From Ferruginibacter sp. (GTDB lineage: Bacteria; Bacteroidota; Bacteroidia; Chitinophagales; Chitinophagaceae), in contig JACMKX010000186.1 in the NCBI GenBank assembly GCA_014379905.1, positions 1 through 64,000 of the forward strand: DNA of 64,000 nt. The letters are read 5' to 3'. Below, in pieces: positions 16,951 to 23,518 of the stretch. Each line of letters begins with the position of its first letter. The first letter of the stretch is position 1. The position numbers and the translations under genes were made by a program. The notes beneath the pieces are model-generated. The model saw only the letters and a program-made list of their open reading frames with translations, was not told where the DNA came from and did not search any database.

Positions 16951-17918
16951 TAATTATTTTTTATAATCTCAGCGATAACCGCCTGGGCTGCCCATACCCT
17001 GTTGGCTCCCTGCTGTGTTACCAGGCTGTTGTCTCCATCAAGTACCTCATCACTCAATTCTACATTTCTTCGCACCGGCAGGCAATGCATTACTTTGGCG
17101 GCATTGCTGTTCTTTAATTTTTCTTCCGTCAGCATCCAATTCTCTTTTACTTCCGGCATGGAGCCGTATTCATTAAATGAACTCCAGTTTTTTACATAAA
17201 CAAAATCTGCATCTTTTAATGCTTCAGATTGATCATGAAGGATGATTGCGCCATTAGTAAATTGTTCATCTAATTCATAACCTTCCGGGTGGGTAATTAC
17301 AAAATCAGCTTCACCCCATGCATTCACCCATTGTGCAAAGGAGTTGGCTACACACTGCGGCAAAGGTTTTATATGAGGCGCCCATGTTAAAACGATACTG
17401 GGCTTCTTCCCTACCGGCCACTCTCTACTCCCCACTACCTCCATCATCGTAATAATATCTGTTAACGACTGCAAAGGATGCAACGTAGCACTTTCTAAAC
17501 TAATGACGGGCACGCCGGTATATTTTATAAACTGGCTGATGATGGTTTCTGCATAATCTGCTTCCCTGTTTTGCAAGGATGGAAATGTGCGGATACAAAG
17601 TATATCAAAATAGCTTCCTAAAACCGGTGCGGCATCCCTGATATGTTCTACTGTGGTTCCGTTCATAACAGCTCCTTCTACAAATTCAAGTGCCCAGCCT
17701 TCCTTGTCTACATTGAAAACAATTGTTTCCATACCCAGGTTCTTTGCGGCTAACTGGGTACTGATACGGGTGCGCAAACTTGGATTTAAAAATAATAACC
17801 CTATTTTTTTGCCTGTCCCCAATGCAGCATCTTTTAAAGGATCTGCCTTATACGCCAATGCCTCTTGCATCAATGCATCTAGATCAGCCACATCATTAAC
17901 AGAAATAAATTGCTTCAA
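16950..17918 (-). CDS. argF': N-succinylornithine carbamoyltransferase (predicted from Val90)
   Basis: The 322-aa transcarbamylase has the carbamoyl-phosphate loop FLNPSLRTRIST (about 44-54), HPLQSLTDI and MHCLPVRRN. Overall it matches the acyl-ornithine subgroup (AOTCase/SOTCase), not classical OTC: TWAPHIKPLPQCVANSFAQW and ITHPEGYELD are subgroup features. By my alignment from memory to the Bacteroides fragilis enzyme, residue 90 (MNGTTVEH) is the specificity position: Glu in acetyl-specific enzymes, Pro in the B. fragilis succinyl enzyme. Published Glu-to-Val/Pro/Ser/Ala changes gave succinyl specificity, so Val90 predicts a succinylornithine enzyme. It lies between argD and argB. Confidence 0.93.
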   Translation of the reverse strand: MKQFISVNDVADLDALMQEALAYKADPLKDAALGTGKKIGLLFLNPSLRTRISTQLAAKNLGMETIVFNVDKEGWALEFVEGAVMNGTTVEHIRDAAPVLGSYFDILCIRTFPSLQNREADYAETIISQFIKYTGVPVISLESATLHPLQSLTDIITMMEVVGSREWPVGKKPSIVLTWAPHIKPLPQCVANSFAQWVNAWGEADFVITHPEGYELDEQFTNGAIILHDQSEALKDADFVYVKNWSSFNEYGSMPEVKENWMLTEEKLKNSNAAKVMHCLPVRRNVELSDEVLDGDNSLVTQQGANRVWAAQAVIAEIIKNN

Positions 17919-17978
17919 TTGTATGTTTTTTTATTATTCATAAATGAATTACACCGCTCACTAATTCCTAATTACTGG

Positions 17979-19106
17979 TTAACTCTTCAACTCCAATTTC
18001 AAGGCTTCCAAAAATCTATCAGCTTCTTCCTTGCCAATATTCAATGCAGGTAACAAACGTATCACATTTGGTTTTGCTTCCCCTGTAAATATTTTATGCT
18101 TCGCCAATAAATGCTTCTTCACTTCTTTTTTATCTGCCGGCAATTCAATGCCGATCATGAGGCCACGACCACGCACCTCTGTGATGCGGGGTATTTTTTT
18201 CAGTTCACCCAATAAATAACTGCCGGTCAATTCCGCATTTTTCATCAGATCCTTCTCTTCTATTTCTTCTAACACGGCAAGCGCTGCTGCACATGCCAGG
18301 TGATTGCCGCCAAAGGTTGTACCCAGCATAAAATGTTTGGCTGTAAATTTTGGAGCGATGGAGATACCCGCCACAGGGAAGCCATTGCCCATACCTTTAG
18401 CCATGGTATAGATATCGGCGTTTATGCCGGAAATATCATGTGAATAAAACCGGCCGGTTCTTCCATAGCCGCACTGCACACTATCCGCGATAAATACCGC
18501 ATTGTTTTCATCGCAAAGCATGCGGATCGTTCTTAAAAATTCAGGAGTAGCCTCAATGATGCCACCCACACCCTGTATGCCCTCCACTATAACAGCTGCA
18601 ATGGTATTATTATTAAAAGCGCCTCTTAAAGCAAACTCATCATTGAAGGGAAGAAATAAAATATTTTCTGTTTCGTTTACCGGGGCAACAAGGGAAGGAT
18701 TATCTGTTGCAGCAACCGCCAGTGAGGTACGGCCATGAAAAGATCTTTTAAAAGCAATCACTTTTTTCCTTCCATTATAAAAGGAGGCCAGCTTCAAAGC
18801 ATTTTCGTTGGCTTCTGCCCCTGAATTGCATAGGAATAACTGGTAATCTTCTTTCCCCGAGATCCTTCCTAATTTTTCTGCCAGCTCTACCTGCAAAGGA
18901 ATTTTTACGGAGTTGGAATAAAAAGCTATTTTATGCAATTGGGCCTCAATTCTTTTGACCCAATGTGGATTGGTGTGGCCAATACTTATGACTGCATGAC
19001 CGCCATACAGATCTAAATACTCATTCCCTTTATCGTCCCATACTTTCGAGCCCTCGGCTTTTACTATGGTGACATCATTTAGTGGATATACGTCGAATAA
19101 ATTCAT
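17979..19106 (-). CDS. argD: N-acyl-ornithine aminotransferase (PLP)
   Basis: This class-III aminotransferase of 375 aa interconverts N-acyl-glutamate semialdehyde and N-acyl-ornithine. Visible are LFLCNSGAEANENALKLA (PLP phosphate site), FKRSFHGRTSLAVAAT, FIADSVQCGYGRTGRFYSHD (Asp contacting the PLP ring) and the Schiff-base Lys in YTMAKGMGNGFPVAG. The track start at 19148 adds 14 hydrophobic residues; MNLFDVYPLNDV at 19106 matches the family start and is preferred. It lies between argC and argF' on the same strand. Confidence 0.95.
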   Translation of the reverse strand: MNLFDVYPLNDVTIVKAEGSKVWDDKGNEYLDLYGGHAVISIGHTNPHWVKRIEAQLHKIAFYSNSVKIPLQVELAEKLGRISGKEDYQLFLCNSGAEANENALKLASFYNGRKKVIAFKRSFHGRTSLAVAATDNPSLVAPVNETENILFLPFNDEFALRGAFNNNTIAAVIVEGIQGVGGIIEATPEFLRTIRMLCDENNAVFIADSVQCGYGRTGRFYSHDISGINADIYTMAKGMGNGFPVAGISIAPKFTAKHFMLGTTFGGNHLACAAALAVLEEIEEKDLMKNAELTGSYLLGELKKIPRITEVRGRGLMIGIELPADKKEVKKHLLAKHKIFTGEAKPNVIRLLPALNIGKEEADRFLEALKLELKS

Positions 19107-19225
19107 AAAAAGTAAAAGGTTTAAGCTGTAAGGTTTGAGGAAATTCACCGCCTGGTTATATTTTTTTTCTCCTCTCAGAAATTTGAGCTTTTGGTTTAAG
19201 CCTCACGGCGCTCATTCTTTTGGTT

Positions 19226-20203
19226 TCAGAAGCCGGAGCCTTTTAGCTTTAGCCCCGTTGTTTCATCCAGGCCAAAAAGCAAATTCATATTTTGCACGGC
19301 CTGGCCGCTGGCCCCTTTTAGTAAATTATCAATGGCTGAATGCACTACTAATTTGCTGCCTGCTTTTTCTAACTGTATTAAAGCCTTATTGGTATTCACT
19401 ACCTGTTTCAAACTGATAGGTTCTTTGCTGATGGATACGAACGGATGGTTGCTATAAAATTTATTGTACATGACGGTGAGTTCTTCCATACTCAGGTCGC
19501 AGCTTAATTGTGAACTGATAAAGATTCCCCTGGTAAAATCGCCTCGCCAGGGAACAAAACTCAGGTCTATCCCATCTGCATTTTGCAATTGTAACAATGA
19601 TTGTCCTATTTCGCCCAGGTGCTGGTGGCTCAGTGTTTTATACGCCTGTATATTATTGGCTCTCCAGCTAAAGTGCGAGGTTCCGGAAAGCGATTGCCCG
19701 GCACCGGTAGAACCTGTAATTCCTGTTGTATAAATATCGCCCAACAATCCTTCTGCCGCCAGTGGTAATAAACCTAACTGGATGGCTGTGGCAAAACAAC
19801 CCGGGTTGGCAATGCTATTTGCTTTTTTTATTTCATCCCTGTTCAATTCCGGCAAACCATACACAAAAGTTCTGGTACCTGTTGTTGCATCTTCCGTTAA
19901 ACGAAAATCATTCCCGATATCAATCAGTTTTACCCCGGGCGGAATATCATTTTGCTCAACAAATATTTTAGCTTCACCATGTCCTGCGCAAAAGAATAAA
20001 ACATCAATATCGAAATGATGATCCCCAGCAAACAAAATATCTGTTTCACCCAACATATCTTCATGTACTTTGCTCAATATATTGCCGGCATTGCTCCTGC
20101 TTTGTACAAAGGCAATTTCCGCGTCGGGATGATTGAGCAGTATCCTGATCAGTTCTCCGCCGGTATATCCTGCGCCGCCTATGATGCCTGCTTTTATTTT
20201 CAT
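19226..20203 (-). CDS. argC: N-acyl-gamma-glutamyl-phosphate reductase
   Basis: The 325-aa oxidoreductase has an N-terminal Rossmann motif GIIGGAGYTGGELIRILL and the catalytic cysteine region SIANPGCFATAIQLGLLPL, with GITGSTGAGQSLSGTSHFSWR after it. It reduces the acyl-phosphate made by ArgB to the semialdehyde using NADPH. It follows argG after about 100 nt that contain a dispersed CACGAATT repeat. Confidence 0.95.
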   Translation of the reverse strand: MKIKAGIIGGAGYTGGELIRILLNHPDAEIAFVQSRSNAGNILSKVHEDMLGETDILFAGDHHFDIDVLFFCAGHGEAKIFVEQNDIPPGVKLIDIGNDFRLTEDATTGTRTFVYGLPELNRDEIKKANSIANPGCFATAIQLGLLPLAAEGLLGDIYTTGITGSTGAGQSLSGTSHFSWRANNIQAYKTLSHQHLGEIGQSLLQLQNADGIDLSFVPWRGDFTRGIFISSQLSCDLSMEELTVMYNKFYSNHPFVSISKEPISLKQVVNTNKALIQLEKAGSKLVVHSAIDNLLKGASGQAVQNMNLLFGLDETTGLKLKGSGF

Positions 20204-20218
20204 TTTATTTTTTTATAT

Positions 20219-20250
20219 CACGAATTACAGGCACGAATTATACGAATTTT
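20219..20250. repeat. CACGAATT dispersed repeat (argG-argC gap)
   Basis: CACGAATTACAGGCACGAATTATACGAATT-type units fill this gap. Related copies occur at 21557-21586 and 42135-42165, always between genes. Confidence 0.7.
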
Positions 20251-20304
20251 CAATGCTGTTAATTATGACCGCCCGTACACCTTTCTTATTCCTTATTTCT
20301 TATT

Positions 20305-21528
20305 TTACAAGGAGTGATAGATATTATTCTGGTTGCCAAATATCTTAGAAAACCCCCGTACATCTGCCCCACTCCAGCCTGAATTCATTTCGCCATAGCT
20401 GCCAAATTTACTGCTCATTAAATCATAGGGAGATTCTATACCTGCTACCATAAACCTGTAAGGCATCAACTCTATAAATACATCCCCGGTTACTCTTTGC
20501 TGGCTGTTCTCAAAAAATGCCTCTATATCCCGCATGGCAGCATCCATTACCTGGCCTTCGTGCAGCCAGTTGCCATAAAATTGTGCCAGCTGGTCTTTTA
20601 AATTGAGTTGCCATTTGGTGAGTACATGTTTTTCCAAAGCATGATGCGCTTTTAAAATAACCATGGGCGCAGCAGCTTCAAAACCCACCCTTCCCTTTAT
20701 GCCTATAATGGTATCACCTACATGTATATCTCTTCCAATGGCATATGGACCGGCTATACTTTGTAAATATTGAATGGCTTCGGTTGGATGACCAAATTGT
20801 TGGTCATTTACATTTGTAAGCTGACCTTTGACAAATGACAATTTAACGGGCTCTCCTTTTAGTGAAGTGTTTAACTGGGTTGGCCAGGCGGCTTCCGGCA
20901 ACATACCATTGCTTTTCAAAGTTTCTTTTCCGCCTACGCTTGTTCCCCATAAACCTTTATTAATTGAGTAGACAGATTTTGCAAAATTCATGTCTACTCC
21001 TTTTGCCTGCAGGTATTCCACTTCGGCTTCCCTGCTTAGTTTCATATCCCTGATGGGGGTAATAATTTCAACAGCAGGCAAGAGGCTATTAAAGATCATA
21101 TCAAAACGAACCTGGTCGTTACCGGCGCCGGTACTGCCATGCACCACTGCTTTGGCATCCATTTTTTTTGCATGTGCTGCAATGTTTAATGCCTGGCTTA
21201 GTCTTTCTGCGCTTACACTTAAAGGATAGGTATTGTTTTTTAATACATTGCCAAACACCAGGTATTTTACAATATTGTCGTAATATGATCTTACTGCATC
21301 AATGCTTGTATGTGTTTTAACGCCAAGGTTGTAGGCATGCGCTTCAATATCCTGTAATTCTTTTTCACTGAATCCCCCGGTATTTACCAGCACAGAATGT
21401 ACTTCCAGGCCTTTTTCCTGCGTTAAATAAATTGCGCAGAAAGTAGTATCCAGTCCGCCGCTAAACCCAAGTACTACTTTGGTACCGGGCTGGAGTGCTG
21501 TTTGTAAAGTTTCTTTATTAATACTCAT
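20305..21528 (-). CDS. argG: argininosuccinate synthase
   Basis: The 407-aa ATP-pyrophosphatase joins citrulline and aspartate. The PP-loop reads KVVLGFSGGLDTTFCAIYL near residue 19, and GSTGAGNDQVRFDMIF (citrulline/ATP site) and GIKGRVGFEAAAPMVI follow. In a succinyl- or acetyl-citrulline pathway it acts after deacylation. It is the second gene of the arginine block, about 145 nt after the GNAT gene. Confidence 0.95.
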   Translation of the reverse strand: MSINKETLQTALQPGTKVVLGFSGGLDTTFCAIYLTQEKGLEVHSVLVNTGGFSEKELQDIEAHAYNLGVKTHTSIDAVRSYYDNIVKYLVFGNVLKNNTYPLSVSAERLSQALNIAAHAKKMDAKAVVHGSTGAGNDQVRFDMIFNSLLPAVEIITPIRDMKLSREAEVEYLQAKGVDMNFAKSVYSINKGLWGTSVGGKETLKSNGMLPEAAWPTQLNTSLKGEPVKLSFVKGQLTNVNDQQFGHPTEAIQYLQSIAGPYAIGRDIHVGDTIIGIKGRVGFEAAAPMVILKAHHALEKHVLTKWQLNLKDQLAQFYGNWLHEGQVMDAAMRDIEAFFENSQQRVTGDVFIELMPYRFMVAGIESPYDLMSSKFGSYGEMNSGWSGADVRGFSKIFGNQNNIYHSL

Positions 21529-21556
21529 TTTTATTACACAAATTTTATTTTTTTGT

Positions 21557-21586
21557 CACGAATTGTAAAACGAATTGCACGAATTT
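21557..21586. repeat. CACGAATT dispersed repeat (GNAT-argG gap)
   Basis: CACGAATTGTAAAACGAATTGCACGAATT units resemble those at 20219 and 42135. The repeat lies in the 145-nt spacer of the arginine cluster. Confidence 0.65.
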
Positions 21587-21673
21587 TCTAATACTTGACA
21601 GATCATAGTTCCCAGCAGAGATCGCAACTTTCTAATTCCTTATTTTCCTTTCTTATTGCTTATTTCTTATTTT

Positions 21674-22360
21674 TCAGCGTCTAAAAACCATCTTATTCCC
21701 ACCTGCACCTTTTTGTTTCTTTTCAAAGCGCAGCATGCGGTTCTTTTTTATTTTCATAAAACGCTCGTATAGTTTTGAATGCGTTTTAAAATCCTGCGCA
21801 GTTTCTTCCGGCTCATAATGATCGGCAGGATCGTATAACATAGCGGTACACATACAATTTTTTCTGTCTTTACTCATCAGTATTTCAAAGTTCACACAGC
21901 TTTTGCAACCTGTCCAAAATTGTTCGTCGTTGGTGAGTTCGCTGTAGGTTACAGGCTCATAGCCGAGGTCAGAATTGATCTTCATCACCGCCAGGCCCGT
22001 AGTTAAGCCAAATATTTTTGCCTTTGGATATTTTAATCTTGACAATTTAAAAACGGCTTCCTTGATCTTCTTAGCTACACCAGTTTTACGAAAAGCCGGT
22101 GAAACGATCAACCCGCTGTTGGCCACGTATTCTTCATCGCCCCAGGCTTCAATGTAACAGAAGCCTACCCATTCACCTGAAGTGGTGACAGCTATAACAG
22201 CCTTGCCTTCATCCATTTTGAGCGCCACATAATCCGGCGAACGTTTGGCTATACCGGTACCTCTGGCCCTGGCACTGGCTTCCATTTCGGCGGTGATGAT
22301 GGGGGCGTAATCGGCATCTGCAAATGTTGCAGTACGAACAATGATATCAGTTTGTTCCAA
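21674..22360 (-). CDS. GNAT acyltransferase, probable N-acyl-glutamate synthase of the arginine pathway
   Basis: The 228-aa protein has the GNAT acyl-CoA-binding region SGLIVSPAFRKTGVAKKIKEAVFKLS (R-x-x-G-x-A type, about 107-130) and a beta-bulge neighbourhood WVGFCYIEAWGDEEYVANSG. The C-terminal third is unusual: a Cys cluster (TGCKSCVNFEI and KNCMCTAMLYD) and a basic end (KKNRMLRFEKKQKG). It is the first gene of the arginine block, which otherwise lacks an enzyme for glutamate N-acylation, so it most likely makes N-succinyl- or N-acetylglutamate. The family is certain from motifs; the arginine role is inferred from context. Confidence 0.85.
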   Translation of the reverse strand: MEQTDIIVRTATFADADYAPIITAEMEASARARGTGIAKRSPDYVALKMDEGKAVIAVTTSGEWVGFCYIEAWGDEEYVANSGLIVSPAFRKTGVAKKIKEAVFKLSRLKYPKAKIFGLTTGLAVMKINSDLGYEPVTYSELTNDEQFWTGCKSCVNFEILMSKDRKNCMCTAMLYDPADHYEPEETAQDFKTHSKLYERFMKIKKNRMLRFEKKQKGAGGNKMVFRR

Positions 22361-22448
22361 TTTGATAAAATTGAAAAAGATGATGTAAATATGATGTCAG
22401 GAGAAAAATGCAGCAACTGTGTGCTGTGTGTCCGGGGGGGCTTCTTCA

Positions 22449-22483
22449 CTGATAGGGGCAGTTGGTTATGCTCGGCCTATCAG
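22449..22483 (-). promoter_or_regulatory. hairpin spanning the stop of a putative arginine leader peptide
   Basis: CTGATAGG and CCTATCAG form a perfect 8-bp stem with a 19-nt loop. The first arm (minus strand) covers the TGA stop of the small ORF at 22480-22551. About 40 nt further down, CAGCA-CACAGT-TGCTG followed by CATTTTTC is a weak terminator-like fold. Whether these compete as an attenuator is not shown. Confidence 0.4.
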
Positions 22484-22551
22484 CAACCACGTCGGGGTCG
22501 GGGTACTGTTACAGTAGAAACGGGGGAATGATATGTAAGGTTATGTTTCAA
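22480..22551 (-). CDS. putative 23-codon arginine leader peptide
   Basis: A short ORF with a TTG start at 22551 ends in PRPRRGC just before TGA. Three of its last six codons are Arg codons (CGA CCC CGA CGT GGT TGC). It lies 120 nt upstream of the first gene of the arginine block and is followed by an inverted repeat over its stop codon. A TATATTTG box 24 nt upstream fits the Bacteroidota -7 element. This layout is what an attenuation leader would look like, but the TTG start and the lack of a strong terminator keep confidence low. Confidence 0.35.
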   Translation of the reverse strand: MKHNLTYHSPVSTVTVPRPRRGC

Positions 22552-22574
22552 CTTTGTAAACTAATTTGTGAATG

Positions 22575-22582
22575 CAAATATA
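22575..22582 (-). promoter_or_regulatory. possible -7 box for the arginine block
   Basis: TATATTTG on the minus strand fits TAnnTTTG. The nearest upstream TTTG is about 26 nt away, longer than the usual spacing of about 19-21, so only the -7 half is convincing. The implied transcript start would fall about 15-20 nt before the putative leader ORF. The rest of the 307-nt gap 22361-22667 shows no other gene. Confidence 0.35.
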
Positions 22583-22667
22583 GCATTCTGCTCATAAAAT
22601 GACGGATTCAAATATTAATATTTTGTTAGTGTGTGAAAATCAGCATCTCAGCGATAAAATTCAGTTG

Positions 22668-23498
22668 CTATTTGATGGTAGCTATTGCCACGGCATCCAT
22701 ATCTGTAAATTCTTTATTCTCCCCCGCCATACCCCAGATAAAACCATAACTGGAAGTTCCTACACCAAAATGCATGCTCCAGGGAGCTGACAATACGGCT
22801 TCGTTGGAGGCAATTACGAGGTGCCGGGTTTCCTGTGGTTCACCCATAAAATGCATCACCCGGTGCGCTTCATTTAAATCGAAATAAAAATAGGATTCCA
22901 TCCTGCGGGTATGCGTATGTGGTGGTACCGAGTTCCATACACTTCCTTCTTCCAAAGTAGTTAACCCCATTACCAGCTGGCAACTTTGAATGCCATCACT
23001 GTGAATGTACTTGTAGATGGTTCTTTTGTTGGAAGTGGCGATATCGCCCAGGTTAACCGGTGACGCTTCTGTCTTTGTCATTTTTTTATTGGGATAATTT
23101 TGATGCGCCGGCACCGATAATAAATAAAACATCGCAGGAGATGCTGCATCATCACTTGAAAAGCTAACCGCCTGTGTGCCCTTTCCCAGGTAAACACATT
23201 CCAGTTTTTCCAGATTATATTCTACCCCGTCGGCAGTAACTTTTCCATTGCCGCCAATATTGATGATGCCCAGCTCCCTTCTTTCCAAAAAATACCCGGC
23301 TTTTAATTCGCCTTCAATGGGCAGATCAATTGCACTGGCTGCAGGAACCACTCCTCCAACTATCATGCGGTCGTAGTGAGAATACGTCAACTCAATTTTG
23401 CCAGACTGCATTAAATTTTGTATCAAAAAATTCTCTCTTAATTCTTTGGTGGTCATGCCCGCAGTTTCTTTGGAGCTGTTTTGAAATCTGATCTGCAT
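22668..23498 (-). CDS. kduI: 5-dehydro-4-deoxy-D-glucuronate isomerase
   Basis: The 276-aa cupin-fold isomerase has the metal-binding region SVPPHTHTRRMESYFYFDL near residue 190 and family landmarks YDRMIVGGVVPAASAIDLP, FLERRELGIINIGG and SAPWSMHFGVGTSSYGFIWGMAGEN. KduI interconverts the ring-opened unsaturated uronate (DKI) and 3-deoxy-D-glycero-2,5-hexodiulosonate in pectin and related uronate pathways. It is the last gene of the long alginate operon, 20 nt after a T9SS surface-protein gene. In a pure alginate route it is not strictly needed, so it suggests mixed uronate use. Confidence 0.95.
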   Translation of the reverse strand: MQIRFQNSSKETAGMTTKELRENFLIQNLMQSGKIELTYSHYDRMIVGGVVPAASAIDLPIEGELKAGYFLERRELGIINIGGNGKVTADGVEYNLEKLECVYLGKGTQAVSFSSDDAASPAMFYLLSVPAHQNYPNKKMTKTEASPVNLGDIATSNKRTIYKYIHSDGIQSCQLVMGLTTLEEGSVWNSVPPHTHTRRMESYFYFDLNEAHRVMHFMGEPQETRHLVIASNEAVLSAPWSMHFGVGTSSYGFIWGMAGENKEFTDMDAVAIATIK

Positions 23499-23518
23499 CT
23501 TAATTTATTTTAAACTAT

